Position numbers and translations under genes: made by a program. Shown here one piece after another: positions 1 through 9,981 of a stretch of DNA of 64,000 bases (position 1 is its first letter; each line of letters begins with the position of its first letter). Source of the stretch: CALKJU01 sp046349355 (GTDB lineage Bacteria > Pseudomonadota > Alphaproteobacteria > Geminicoccales > Geminicoccaceae). The notes below the pieces were generated by a model. It saw only the letters and a program-made list of their open reading frames with translations. It was not told the origin of the DNA and searched no databases. The stretch lies in NCBI GenBank assembly GCA_046349355.1, contig JAXMCM010000021.1, forward strand, positions 124,001-188,000, read 5' to 3'.

Positions 1-1067
1 AACCGCGGCCGGCGCGCCGCCGCCTGGATCATCTGCTCGAGCAGCGACTTCAGGTTGGCATGCTGGGTGTGGGCGACGTGGTCGGCCTTGCTGGCGGCGA
101 ACAGCACCTTGTCGATGCGCGGCGCGAACAGCCGCTGGAACCACGAGGCGTCGCCGTAGCGGAAGCTCTCGAGGATCATCGACAGCGCCAGCTCGGTGTC
201 GGCGAAGTGGGCCGGCCCGGCGTTCAGGCAGGCGAACAGGTCGACCAGCACGATCTGCCGGTCGAAGCGGCTGAAGTGCTGGCGGTAGAACCCGGCGACG
301 ATCTCGTCGCGGTAGCCGCGGTAGCGCTCGGCGGCCAGCGCCCCGAGGCTGCCGGCGGGCCAGCTGCCCTCGGGCATCGGGCAGAACTGCAGCAGCGGCG
401 AGCCGGCCATGGTGTCGGGCGTGGTGAAGCGGCCGGGCTGGACGACGCTGAGGCCGAGCTCGCCGTGGCAGCGGCGCAGGTAGGTGGTGTAGCGGTCGGC
501 GAGCTCGGCCAGGACCGCCGCGTCGGCGCGGGCGGCGGGATCGGCCGCGGCGAGCCGCTCGAGCCACGGCGCCGCCACGGGTGCGCGCAGCGGCTGGCGG
601 GCCAGGGCCATGGCCTGACGGGAGAACTCGGCGAAGTCCAGGCGTAGCAGCGGCAGGTCGAGCAGCCACTCGCCCGGATAGTCGATGATCTCGACGGTCA
701 GGTGCTGGATCGGGCTGAGCCGCGACAGGACCAGGCTGCGGGTGCGGTAGGCCAGCACCAGCTCGAGGTTGGCCAGCCGGTCGGTGGCCCGGGGCCAGCG
801 CGGCGGGTCGGCGCTGAGCTCGGCATGGAACGGACCGTAGGGAAAGGCGTCGGCGCGGTCCTGGCCAACCAGCCGGCTGCCGAGGAAGCGGTTCTCGTGC
901 ACCGCGGTGAGGAACGGCAGGCCGTTGCCGTCCAGCAGGTGATGGACGAGGCTGGTGATGAAGACGGTCTTGCCGCTGCGGCGCAGGCCGGTGACGGCGA
1001 CCCGCAGGTGCCGGTCGACGGCACGGTCGGCCAGCGTGCCCAGCTCGTCCCAGAGCTCGCTCAGCAT
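1..1067 (-). CDS. ycjX: YcjX family P-loop ATPase (partial, 3' end beyond window)
   Basis: DUF463/YcjX family P-loop NTPase, a stress-associated protein of unknown biochemical role. The frame starts at an ATG whose first base is 1067 and stays open to the window edge, giving about 355 residues of a family usually near 465, so the C-terminus is missing. A Walker A motif GLRRSGKT lies at residues 27-34, followed by the VFITSLVHHLLDG stretch typical of the family, and a Walker B-like IIDYPGEW segment follows about 100 residues later. The gene begins 12 bases after the ubiA stop, so the two are probably co-transcribed. Family members are usually followed by a DUF697 (YcjF) membrane protein, which would lie outside the window. 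Confidence 0.87.
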   Translation of the reverse strand, partial: MLSELWDELGTLADRAVDRHLRVAVTGLRRSGKTVFITSLVHHLLDGNGLPFLTAVHENRFLGSRLVGQDRADAFPYGPFHAELSADPPRWPRATDRLANLELVLAYRTRSLVLSRLSPIQHLTVEIIDYPGEWLLDLPLLRLDFAEFSRQAMALARQPLRAPVAAPWLERLAAADPAARADAAVLAELADRYTTYLRRCHGELGLSVVQPGRFTTPDTMAGSPLLQFCPMPEGSWPAGSLGALAAERYRGYRDEIVAGFYRQHFSRFDRQIVLVDLFACLNAGPAHFADTELALSMILESFRYGDASWFQRLFAPRIDKVLFAASKADHVAHTQHANLKSLLEQMIQAAARRPR

Positions 1068-1079
1068 CGGCAGCGGCGG

Positions 1080-2006
1080 TCAGCCATGGAGGTGGCCGGC
1101 GACCAGCGCCGCCGCGACGACCAGCCCGACCGTGCGGTTGGCGCGGAAATGCTTCAGGCAGTCGGCGGCGTCGTCGAAGTCGGCAGCCAGCGCCTGCCAG
1201 GCGAGCAGGACCGCCACGGCGGCGAGCCCGAGCCAGAACGGCCAGCCGAGCCCGCCGGCGACGGCGGCAGCGCCCAGCAGGACGAGGGTGACGGCGTAGA
1301 AGCCCCAGATCCACGGCCGGGTGGCGGCGCCGAGGCGCAAGGCGGTCGAGCGGACGCCGATCAGGGCGTCGTCGTCCTTGTCCTGGTGCGCGTAGATGGT
1401 GTCGTAGCCCAAGGTCCAGAACAGCCCGGCGGCGTAGAGCAGCAGCGCCGGCAGCTGCACGGCGCCGGTGACCGCGCAGAAGCCGACGAGCGCTCCCCAG
1501 TTGAAGGTCAGCCCGAGGAACGCCTGGGGCCACCAGGTGATCCGCTTCATGAACGGATAGACGATGACGAGCGGCACGCTGGCCAGCGCCACCAGCGCGG
1601 TGGTCAGGTCGAGCCGGGTCAGGACGAGCAGGCCGACCGCCATCTGCGCCAGCACGAAGGCGATGGCTTCGGCCACCGAGACCCGGCCGGCGGCCAGCGG
1701 CCGGTTGGCGGTGCGGGCCACCTTCGCGTCGAACTTGCGGTCGGCGAGGTCGTTGATGGTGCAGCCGGCGCCGCGCATGGCGACCGCACCGACGGCGAAC
1801 AGGGCGGCCAGCCAGAGGCCCCGGAGCGGCTCGGGGCCGGCCAGCGCCAGGCCCCACCAGCAGGGCAGCAGCAGCAGCCAGGTGCCGATCGGCCGGTCCC
1901 ACCGGGCGAGCAGCGCCAGGTCGCGCAGCCGCGGCGGCAGCCGGTAGGTCCAGTGCCGCTGCCGGTCGGCGAGCAGGACACCCGGCTCGATCGCTTGATC
2001 CGCCAT
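1080..2006 (-). CDS. ubiA: 4-hydroxybenzoate polyprenyltransferase UbiA
   Basis: Membrane prenyltransferase that attaches the polyprenyl tail to 4-hydroxybenzoate, the first committed step of ubiquinone synthesis. The 308-residue product has the usual family length and about eight to nine hydrophobic helices. Both Mg-prenyl-diphosphate binding motifs are present: NDLADRKFD at residues 85-93, and YDTIYAHQDKDDD at 201-213. The ATG start at 2006 leaves about 53 bases to the divergent rsmE start, so the two genes share a short promoter region. The ubiA-rsmE neighbourhood is common in Alphaproteobacteria. Ubiquinone fits the aerobic respiratory chain encoded further on in the window. Confidence 0.95.
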   Translation of the reverse strand: MADQAIEPGVLLADRQRHWTYRLPPRLRDLALLARWDRPIGTWLLLLPCWWGLALAGPEPLRGLWLAALFAVGAVAMRGAGCTINDLADRKFDAKVARTANRPLAAGRVSVAEAIAFVLAQMAVGLLVLTRLDLTTALVALASVPLVIVYPFMKRITWWPQAFLGLTFNWGALVGFCAVTGAVQLPALLLYAAGLFWTLGYDTIYAHQDKDDDALIGVRSTALRLGAATRPWIWGFYAVTLVLLGAAAVAGGLGWPFWLGLAAVAVLLAWQALAADFDDAADCLKHFRANRTVGLVVAAALVAGHLHG

Positions 2007-2059
2007 GGCGGCGGTTCTAACGCTGGCCCCGGTGACGGTAAAGCCGAGGGGGCTTCGCG

Positions 2060-2842
2060 ATGGGCGTGCCGCGACTGTTCGTCGACGCCCCGCTCGCCGC
2101 CGGCACCCCGGTCCGCCTCGAGCGGCAGCAGGCGCACTACCTCGTCAACGTGATGCGCGTCGCCGCGGGCGGGCCGGTGGCCCTGTTCAACGGCCGCGAC
2201 GGCGAATGGCTGGCGCGCCTGGGCGGCGGCCGCGCGCCCGAGTTGCTGCCGGAGACGCTGCTGCGGCCGCAGGCAGAGGAGCCGGGGCCGATCCTGCTGT
2301 TCGCGCCGATCAAGCGGCCACGGCTGGAATGGCTGGTCGAGAAGGCGGTCGAGCTCGGCGTGGCGCGGCTGGTGCCGGTGCTGACCGAGCGCACCGTGGT
2401 CCGCCCGGAGTCGGCGGAGCGGCTGCGGGCCAAGGCGATCGAGGCGGCCGAGCAGTGCGGCCGGCTGGGCGTGCCTGCGCTCGACGAGCCCGGCACCCTG
2501 CTGGCGGCGGTCGACGCGATCGGACGCGACACTCGGGTCGCCTTCGCCGACGAGGCCGGCGATGCGCCGTCGCTGCTCGAGCTCTTGGAGCGCGACGCGG
2601 GCGTCGGCGCCCTGCTGGTCGGGCCGGAGGGCGGCTTCGCGCCGGCCGAGCGGCGGGCGCTGCGCGGCCACCCGGCGGTCCGGCCGGTGTCGCTCGGCCC
2701 GACCGTCCTGCGGGCGGAGACGGCGGCCCTCTACGCGTCGACGGTCTGGGCGGCGGTGGCGGCGCGCCGCGCCGGCGGCGGGGTCCGGGCCGCCAGCAGC
2801 GCGTCGATCCCGGCGGCCGGGACCGGCGGCGACAGCAGGTAG
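2060..2842 (+). CDS. rsmE: 16S rRNA (uracil-1498-N3)-methyltransferase RsmE
   Basis: SPOUT-class enzyme that methylates N3 of U1498 in 16S rRNA using S-adenosylmethionine. An N-terminal PUA-like part is followed by the trefoil-knot SAM site: GPEGGF at residues 188-193 and LGPTVLRAETAAL at 212-224. The EQCGR element near 131-135 is also characteristic. Its 260 residues are slightly longer than usual; the last roughly 30 residues (Ala/Gly/Ser-rich) follow the conserved domain and run through the 3' end of the convergent GGDEF-EAL gene, overlapping it by 112 bases. The ATG at 2060 starts right at the conserved N-terminal VPRLFVD. Confidence 0.94.
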   Translation: MGVPRLFVDAPLAAGTPVRLERQQAHYLVNVMRVAAGGPVALFNGRDGEWLARLGGGRAPELLPETLLRPQAEEPGPILLFAPIKRPRLEWLVEKAVELGVARLVPVLTERTVVRPESAERLRAKAIEAAEQCGRLGVPALDEPGTLLAAVDAIGRDTRVAFADEAGDAPSLLELLERDAGVGALLVGPEGGFAPAERRALRGHPAVRPVSLGPTVLRAETAALYASTVWAAVAARRAGGGVRAASSASIPAAGTGGDSR

Positions 2843-5103
2843 CCCTGCATCTCGTCGCAGCCGACCCGCTCCAGGGTGGCCAGCTGGCTCTCGGTCTCGA
2901 CGCCCTCGGCGACGACGCGCAGGCCGAGGCCGTGGGCGAGGCGGACGACGGCCTCGATGATGCGCAGCGAGGTGCTGCCGGCGCCGTTGAGGCCGGCGAC
3001 GAAGCCGCGGTCGATCTTGAGCGTGTCGAACGGGAAGCGCTGCAGATAGGCCAGCGACGAATAGCCGGTGCCGAAATCGTCGAGCGCCAGGTGGACGCCG
3101 AGATCGCGCAGGTCCGTCATCACCTTCAGCGCCTGGTCGGCATCGCGCACCAGCAGGCTCTCGGTCAGCTCGAGCTCGAGCGAGGACGGCTCCAGGCCGG
3201 CGACGTCGAGGGCCATGCGGACGGTGCCGACGACGTCCTGGCGGCCGATCAGCTCCGGCGACAGGTTGACGGCGACGCGCAGGCCGTCGCGGCCGAAGCC
3301 GCGCCAGCGCCGCGCCTGGCGGCAGGCCTCGCCGAGCACCCAGTTGCTCATCGGCAGGATCAGCCCGGTATCCTCGGCGACCGGGATGAAGCGGCCCGGC
3401 GAGACCAGGCCCCAGTCAGGATGCCGCCAGCGGACCAGCGCCTCGACGCCGGTCAGGCGGCCGCCCTGCAGCGCCTGCTTGGGCTGGAAGTGCAGCTCGA
3501 AGGCCTCGCTGTCGACGGCTGCACGCAGCGCCTGCTCCAGCTCGAGCCGGGCCCGCAGCTGGATGTTCATGCCCGGCTCGTAGAGCCGCACGAGGTTCCG
3601 CCCGTCGCTCTTGGCCCGGTAGAGGGCGAGGTCGGCGTGGCGGACGAGGTCGGCGACCTCGGCACCGTCGCCCGGGCCCAGCGCGATGCCGATGCTGGCG
3701 CCGGCCACCACCTCGTGTCCGGCGAGGCGGAAGGGAGCGGCCAGCGACTCGAGGATGCGCTGGGCCATCGCCACGGCCTCGGCACCGGTGCCGATGTCCT
3801 CCTGGACGATGGCGAACTCGTCGCCGCCCATGCGCGCCAGCGTGTCGCCGCGCCGCAGGCAGCCGCTCATCCGGGCGGCGACCTCGACCAGCAGCGCGTC
3901 GCCGATCGGGTGGCCCAGCGTGTCGTTGACCTCCTTGAAGCGGTCGAGGTCGACGAGGTGCAGCGCGAGCAGGCCGCCGCGGCGGCCGGCGCGGCCCAGC
4001 GCCCGCTCGACGCTCTCGGTGAGGAAGGTGCGGTTGGGCAGGTCGGTCAGCGGATCGTGCAGGGCGAGGTGGCGGACCCGCTCCTCGGCGGCCTTGCGCT
4101 CGGTGATGTCGAGGGCGACGTGGACGGTGCGGACGACCGCCCCGCTGTCGTCGCGCACCGGCACCCGCGAGGCCAGCAGGGTGCGGCCGCGGCCGGCGGC
4201 GTCGGTGACGCCCTGCTCGACGAAGGGCGGGGCATCGTCCGGGCTGTCGACCAGCGGCGGCTGCTCCGGCCCGGGCTCGGGCAGGCCCAGCTCCTGCGGC
4301 CGGCAGCCCTGGGCGCGGGCGGCGGCGATGTTGAAGAACTCGGCGTGGAAGCGGTTCATCAGCACGTAGCGGCCGTCCGGATCGACGGCGGTGATCATCG
4401 CCGGCACGGCGTCGATGACGGCCTGCAGGTCACGGCTGAGATCGCTGGCGACGCGCCGCGCCTCGTTGGCGACGCCCAGCGCCTGCCGGGCGCGGCGCGC
4501 CTCGCGCATCAGCCGCCAGATCAGGGTCCCGCCGCTCGCCAGCATCGCCAGCAGCGACAGCAGGAAGCCGCGATACATGCGGACGAGCTGCAGCGCCTTG
4601 TCGCGCTCGGCGCCGAGCCGGGTGTCGTGGATGCGCTGGGTGAGCGTGGCCAGCATCTCGCGGATCGGCTCGATCGCCTCGACGATCCGCCGGCGCGCCG
4701 CCTCGTCGCCGGGCTGCAGGTCCTGGACGTCGCCGTCGATCGCCTCGAGGCGGGCGGTGATCTGCCCGACCTCCGCCTGGAGGTCGGTCTGCACCTCGTA
4801 CTCCCGGTTGCTCTCCCCCGACGACAGCAGCGGGATGCGGCTCCACAGGATGTCGAAGGCTTCCAGCAGGTCGTCGTGCGAGGTGTCCGGCGAGCCATGG
4901 TGGTAGCGCTCGAGCACGACGGCGAAGCGCGCCGTGGCGACCTCGGCGCGCGTCGTGAACCACAGGCTCAGCCGGTCGACGCGGGCGTCGGCCTCGCGCT
5001 GGTCGCTGAGCCGGGCGAGGCTGTAGAGCGTCCCGGCGAGGAACAGGACCAGGGCGAGGCCCAGCGCCGCGTAGGTGCCGGTCTCGACCGTGCGCGGCCG
5101 CAC
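2731..5103 (-). CDS. Membrane PAS-GGDEF-EAL cyclic-di-GMP signalling protein
   Basis: Predicted bifunctional diguanylate cyclase/phosphodiesterase, 790 residues. Order: transmembrane helix at 12-30, periplasmic helical sensor region 35-178, second helix 180-197, coiled linker, PAS domain about 225-335, GGDEF domain 345-510, EAL domain 525-775. The cyclase site GGDEF is intact (426-430), with an RxxD inhibitory site five residues before it (R417-D420). The phosphodiesterase keeps EAL (554-556), NLSP (613-616), ELTES, DDFGTGYSS (675-683) and EGVET (733-737). Both catalytic halves therefore look competent. The start is GTG. It lies 43 bases downstream of the small periplasmic molybdopterin-fold gene, which may serve as its ligand or sensing partner (inference). 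Confidence 0.9.
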   Translation of the reverse strand: MRPRTVETGTYAALGLALVLFLAGTLYSLARLSDQREADARVDRLSLWFTTRAEVATARFAVVLERYHHGSPDTSHDDLLEAFDILWSRIPLLSSGESNREYEVQTDLQAEVGQITARLEAIDGDVQDLQPGDEAARRRIVEAIEPIREMLATLTQRIHDTRLGAERDKALQLVRMYRGFLLSLLAMLASGGTLIWRLMREARRARQALGVANEARRVASDLSRDLQAVIDAVPAMITAVDPDGRYVLMNRFHAEFFNIAAARAQGCRPQELGLPEPGPEQPPLVDSPDDAPPFVEQGVTDAAGRGRTLLASRVPVRDDSGAVVRTVHVALDITERKAAEERVRHLALHDPLTDLPNRTFLTESVERALGRAGRRGGLLALHLVDLDRFKEVNDTLGHPIGDALLVEVAARMSGCLRRGDTLARMGGDEFAIVQEDIGTGAEAVAMAQRILESLAAPFRLAGHEVVAGASIGIALGPGDGAEVADLVRHADLALYRAKSDGRNLVRLYEPGMNIQLRARLELEQALRAAVDSEAFELHFQPKQALQGGRLTGVEALVRWRHPDWGLVSPGRFIPVAEDTGLILPMSNWVLGEACRQARRWRGFGRDGLRVAVNLSPELIGRQDVVGTVRMALDVAGLEPSSLELELTESLLVRDADQALKVMTDLRDLGVHLALDDFGTGYSSLAYLQRFPFDTLKIDRGFVAGLNGAGSTSLRIIEAVVRLAHGLGLRVVAEGVETESQLATLERVGCDEMQGYLLSPPVPAAGIDALLAARTPPPARRAATAAQTVDA

Positions 5104-5146
5104 GACGGGCAGGCTCCGGCGGTCGCTGGCCGGCGCCGGCGCCGGC

Positions 5147-5668
5147 TCAGCGGACCTCGAACTGCTTCACCTGCCAGATCGAGCGTCCGTGGTACTGGAC
5201 GTTGTCGATCTCGGGATAGGTGCTCCAGGGGTAGACCACCCAGAGCGGACCCTTGTCGCGCACCCGCAGCGGCTTGCCGTCGAGGCGGGTCGCCACGAGG
5301 GTGTCGAAGGCGGTGAAGTCGCTGCTCGGGATCTCGATGCTGTAGTCGTTGAGCGCGACCGCCCTGACGGTCTCGCCGGAAGCGCCGACGGCCTCCAGCA
5401 GGCGCTGCATCGACACGCCCGAGAAGCGCCGCTCGCCCTTGGTCCACGGGGTGTGCGTCACGACCTCGGTGACGCCCAGTGCCTCCAGCATGTCGAGGTC
5501 GAACTCGGCCCCGTCAGGGCTGTTGCGGTTGGCGACCTGGCCGGTGATCTTGAGGATCACCTTGCCCGACGGATGGGGCAGCGGCCCGGCCTCCGCGGCA
5601 GGGGCGAGGGCGAGGACCAGGGCGCCCAGGGTGGCGCCGGCGAGGGTGCCGAAAAGGCGGCGACGCAT
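5147..5668 (-). CDS. Periplasmic oxidoreductase-molybdopterin-fold protein lacking cysteine
   Basis: 173 residues with a signal peptide (positively charged start, hydrophobic 6-25, cleavage near AEA-GP at 27). The mature part resembles the small oxidoreductase molybdopterin-binding domain family: VTHTPWTKGERRFSGVSM, LNDYSIEIP, and a conserved C-terminal PLWVVYPWSTYPEI segment. Sulfite-oxidase-type enzymes bind molybdenum through a cysteine, yet this protein contains no cysteine at all, so it is unlikely to be a Moco enzyme. It sits directly upstream of the GGDEF-EAL gene in the same orientation; similar small proteins occur beside GGDEF or kinase genes in other proteobacteria. A role as a periplasmic binding or sensor protein is inferred. 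Confidence 0.8.
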   Translation of the reverse strand: MRRRLFGTLAGATLGALVLALAPAAEAGPLPHPSGKVILKITGQVANRNSPDGAEFDLDMLEALGVTEVVTHTPWTKGERRFSGVSMQRLLEAVGASGETVRAVALNDYSIEIPSSDFTAFDTLVATRLDGKPLRVRDKGPLWVVYPWSTYPEIDNVQYHGRSIWQVKQFEVR

Positions 5669-5776
5669 CGGTTCGGGACTCCGCTTGGGCGAAGCGCCGC
5701 GGCGCCTCGCCGGTGTCGTGTCGTCCGCGGGGTGATGCGCCCCCGGCCCGAAATTTTCGGTTAACGCCGCGCCGCC
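5669..5776. repeat. Inverted repeats between tldD and the molybdopterin-fold gene
   Basis: Two dyads lie in this 108-base gap. One has 10-base arms at 5689-5698 and 5701-5710 around a 2-base centre, with a single mismatch. The other is a perfect 6-1-6 inverted repeat at 5748-5760 (CCGAAA-T-TTTCGG). Neither is followed by a convincing T-run in the leftward direction, so operator or RNA structure is as likely as termination of tldD. Confidence 0.35.
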
Positions 5777-7207
<1,431 letters not shown>

Positions 7208-7459
7208 GGCTCTTCCCGGGCGGTGTGCGTCGGCCTGCCGGCAATATGGCGACGGGCCGCGGCGGCGGCGAGGTGCAGGGTGCGAAAGGCGTTCAGGCAG
7301 CTGGGAAAGGTTTGCACAAAATTGCGACACTCTGTCACGCGCGAGGCCTCCGGGGCCCCCCTATCCTCCGCCTGCCGTTCAGGATGCCCCGGCTGGAAGA
7401 CAGGAGTCGCCCGGCCGGAGCTGCCGTCGGCAGCTCACCCGAACCAGCTCGAGCGAGGC
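7208..7459. other. Divergent intergenic region between tldD and coxB
   Basis: About 250 bases that must carry the leftward tldD promoter and the rightward cytochrome oxidase promoter. The centre (7310-7345) is the least GC-rich stretch, around an AAAATTGCGACA element, and is the best place to look. I could not assign a convincing -35/-10 pair on either strand. The upstream reach of the coxB frame through this region shows no protein-like character. Confidence 0.4.
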
Positions 7460-8320
7460 ATGAGGACCATCCGGTCACACCTGCGGCTTGGTGCCATGGC
7501 GCTGCTTGCGGCGATCGCCGCAGCCCCGGCCGCCATGGCCGACACGCAGGCCCATCTGGCAAAGGACTGGCAGCTGAACCTGCAGGCCGCGGCGACGCCG
7601 ACGGCCGAGCGGATCCACAGCTTCCATGACATGCTGCTGTGGATCATCACCGTCATCACGCTCTTCGTGCTGGCCCTGCTGGTCTACACCTGCGTCCGCT
7701 TCCGTGCGGACCGCAACCCGGTGCCGTCGAAGCGCTCGCACAATGCGCTGCTCGAGGTCGTCTGGACGGCGGTGCCGGTGCTGATCCTCGTGGTCATCGC
7801 CATCCCGTCGTTCAAGCTGCTGTACTGGCAGGACGTCACGCCGAAGACCGACCTGACCATCAAGGCGATCGGCCACCAGTGGTACTGGTCGTACGAGTAC
7901 CCGGACAACGGCAACTTCACCTTCGACTCGGTCATGGTCGACGAGGCCGACCTGCAGCCGGGCCAGCCGCGCCTGCTCGAGACCGACAACCGGATCGTCG
8001 TGCCGGCCGGCGTCAACGTCCGGGTGCTGGTGACGGCGGCCGACGTCCTGCACAGCTGGGCGGTGCCGTCGCTGGGCGTGAAGGTCGACGCCGTGCCGGG
8101 CCGGCTGAACGAGCTGTGGTTCAACGTCAACGAGCCCGGCATCTATTACGGCCAGTGCTCGGAGCTGTGCGGCACCAACCACGGCTTCATGCCGATCGCC
8201 ATCGAGGCGGTGACCAAGGAGGCCTACGAGGCGTGGGTCACCGAGGCGCAGACGAAGTTCGCGAAGGTCGAAGGCTTCGACGTCGCCGCGGCCGCCACGC
8301 CGCCGGCGGCGCGGAACTGA
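7460..8320 (+). CDS. coxB: Cytochrome c oxidase subunit II
   Basis: CuA-bearing subunit of an aa3-type cytochrome c oxidase; it accepts electrons from cytochrome c at the periplasmic face. 286 residues: signal peptide 1-27 (AMA-DT), two transmembrane hairpin helices at about 57-80 and 99-120, then the cupredoxin domain. All CuA ligands are visible: H198, C233, E235, C237, H241 and M244 in GQCSELCGTNHGFM. The aromatic HQWYWSYEY patch (139-147) is the electron entry region. The ATG at 7460 was chosen because it starts the signal peptide and is preceded by GAGCGAGG. First gene of the oxidase block; coxA follows after 31 bases. Confidence 0.97.
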   Translation: MRTIRSHLRLGAMALLAAIAAAPAAMADTQAHLAKDWQLNLQAAATPTAERIHSFHDMLLWIITVITLFVLALLVYTCVRFRADRNPVPSKRSHNALLEVVWTAVPVLILVVIAIPSFKLLYWQDVTPKTDLTIKAIGHQWYWSYEYPDNGNFTFDSVMVDEADLQPGQPRLLETDNRIVVPAGVNVRVLVTAADVLHSWAVPSLGVKVDAVPGRLNELWFNVNEPGIYYGQCSELCGTNHGFMPIAIEAVTKEAYEAWVTEAQTKFAKVEGFDVAAAATPPAARN

Positions 8321-8351
8321 TCGGCAGCGACAGCAAGGGAACCAGGCATCC

Positions 8352-9956
8352 ATGGCCTACGCCGCAGCCCATGACGACCACGGCGCACCCGCCGGCTGGC
8401 GCCGCTGGCTCTATTCGACCAACCACAAGGACATCGGCACCCTCTACCTGATCTTCGCCTTCTGCGCGGGGATCATCGGCATGGTGATGTCGCTGATCTT
8501 CCGCGCCGAGCTGATGTACCCGGGCGACCAGATCTACGGCGGCGACTGGCACTTCCACAACGTCCTGATCACGGCGCACGGCCTGATCATGGTGTTCTTC
8601 TTCGTCATGCCGGCGCTGATCGGCGGGTTCGGCAACTGGATGGTGCCGCTGATGATCGGCGCGCCGGACATGGCCTTCCCGCGCATGAACAACATCAGCT
8701 TCTGGCTGCTGGTCCCGGCGTTCACGCTGCTGATGGGCTCGGCCTTTGTCGGTGGTGCCGGCACCGGCTGGACGGTCTACCCGCCGCTGTCGTCGGCGAT
8801 CGGCGAACATGCCGGACCGGCGGTCGACATGGGCATCTTCGCCCTGCACCTCGCCGGCATCAGCTCGCTGCTGGGGGCGATCAACTTCATCACGACCATC
8901 TTCAACATGCGCGCGCCGGGGATGACCCTGCACAAGATGCCGCTGTTCGTGTGGTCGATGCTGGTGACGGCGTTCCTGCTGCTGCTGGCGGTGCCGGTGC
9001 TGGCCGGCGCCATCACCATGCTGCTCACCGACCGCAACTTCGGCACCCACTTCTTCTCGCCCGAGGGCGGCGGCGACCCGGTGCTGTTCCAGCACCTGTT
9101 CTGGTTCTTCGGCCATCCCGAAGTCTACATCATGATCCTGCCGGCCTTCGGCATCGTCAGCCAGATCGTCTCGACCTTCTCGCGCAAGCCGGTGTTCGGC
9201 TACCTGGGCATGGCCTACGCGATGGTGGCGATCGGCGTGATCGGCTTCGTGGTGTGGGCGCACCACATGTACACGGTCGGCATGGGCGTGAACGTGAAGG
9301 CCTACTTCACCGCCGCGACCATGGTCATCGCCGTCCCCACCGGCATCAAGATCTTCAGCTGGATCGCCACGATGTGGGGCGGCTCGCTGCGGTTCACGCT
9401 GCCGATGATGTGGGCCGTCGGCTTCATCTTCCTGTTCACCCTCGGCGGTGTCACCGGCGTCGTGCTGGCCAATGCCGGCATGGATACGGCCCTGCACGAC
9501 ACCTACTACGTGGTGGCCCACTTCCACTACGTGCTGAGCCTCGGCGCCGTGTTCGGCATCTTCGCCGGGTTCTACTACTGGATGGGCAAGATGTCGGGCC
9601 ACCAGCCGCCCGAGAGCCTCGGCAAGATCCACTTCTGGCTGACCTTCATCGGCGTCAACCTGGCGTTCTTCCCGCAGCACTTCCTCGGCCTCGCCGGCAT
9701 GCCGCGGCGCATCCCGGACTATCCGGACGCCTACGCCGGCTGGAACATGGTGTCGTCGGTCGGCGCCTTCATCGCCGGCGCCAGCGCCCTGTTCTTCTTC
9801 TACGTGCTCTGGAAGACCTTCCAGACGAAGGAGCATCTCGCCGACAACTACTGGGGCGAGGGGGCCACGACCCTTGAGTGGACGGTCTCGTCGCCGCCGC
9901 CGTTCCACACCTTCGAGGATCTTCCGGTGATCAAGGACAGCCCGGCCCACCACTGA
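8352..9956 (+). CDS. coxA: Cytochrome c oxidase subunit I
   Basis: Catalytic heme-copper subunit, 534 residues with about 12 transmembrane helices. Ligands can be placed: H76 (low-spin heme a), H255 and the cross-linked Y259 in GHPEVY, H304-H305 for CuB, and H390/H392 for the hemes in VAHFHYV. Glutamate E257 in the HPEVY motif marks a type A1 oxidase using the D-channel, and YSTNHKDIGTLY at the N-terminus is canonical. AAGGGAACC precedes the ATG at 8352. It lies between coxB and the heme O synthase gene ctaB, the usual alphaproteobacterial order. Confidence 0.98.
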   Translation: MAYAAAHDDHGAPAGWRRWLYSTNHKDIGTLYLIFAFCAGIIGMVMSLIFRAELMYPGDQIYGGDWHFHNVLITAHGLIMVFFFVMPALIGGFGNWMVPLMIGAPDMAFPRMNNISFWLLVPAFTLLMGSAFVGGAGTGWTVYPPLSSAIGEHAGPAVDMGIFALHLAGISSLLGAINFITTIFNMRAPGMTLHKMPLFVWSMLVTAFLLLLAVPVLAGAITMLLTDRNFGTHFFSPEGGGDPVLFQHLFWFFGHPEVYIMILPAFGIVSQIVSTFSRKPVFGYLGMAYAMVAIGVIGFVVWAHHMYTVGMGVNVKAYFTAATMVIAVPTGIKIFSWIATMWGGSLRFTLPMMWAVGFIFLFTLGGVTGVVLANAGMDTALHDTYYVVAHFHYVLSLGAVFGIFAGFYYWMGKMSGHQPPESLGKIHFWLTFIGVNLAFFPQHFLGLAGMPRRIPDYPDAYAGWNMVSSVGAFIAGASALFFFYVLWKTFQTKEHLADNYWGEGATTLEWTVSSPPPFHTFEDLPVIKDSPAHH

Positions 9957-9981
9957 GGCCGGGACGGGGGAACGGTTGACG

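Noticed and set aside
2005..5316. Very long plus-strand open frame (about 1100 codons) opposite the GGDEF-EAL gene
   Set aside because: Arg/Ala/Gly/Gln-rich with no motif; it is the antisense shadow of a clear gene in GC-rich DNA.
5147..5668. Active sulfite-oxidase-type molybdoenzyme
   Set aside because: The protein has no cysteine to bind molybdenum, so only the fold similarity is claimed.
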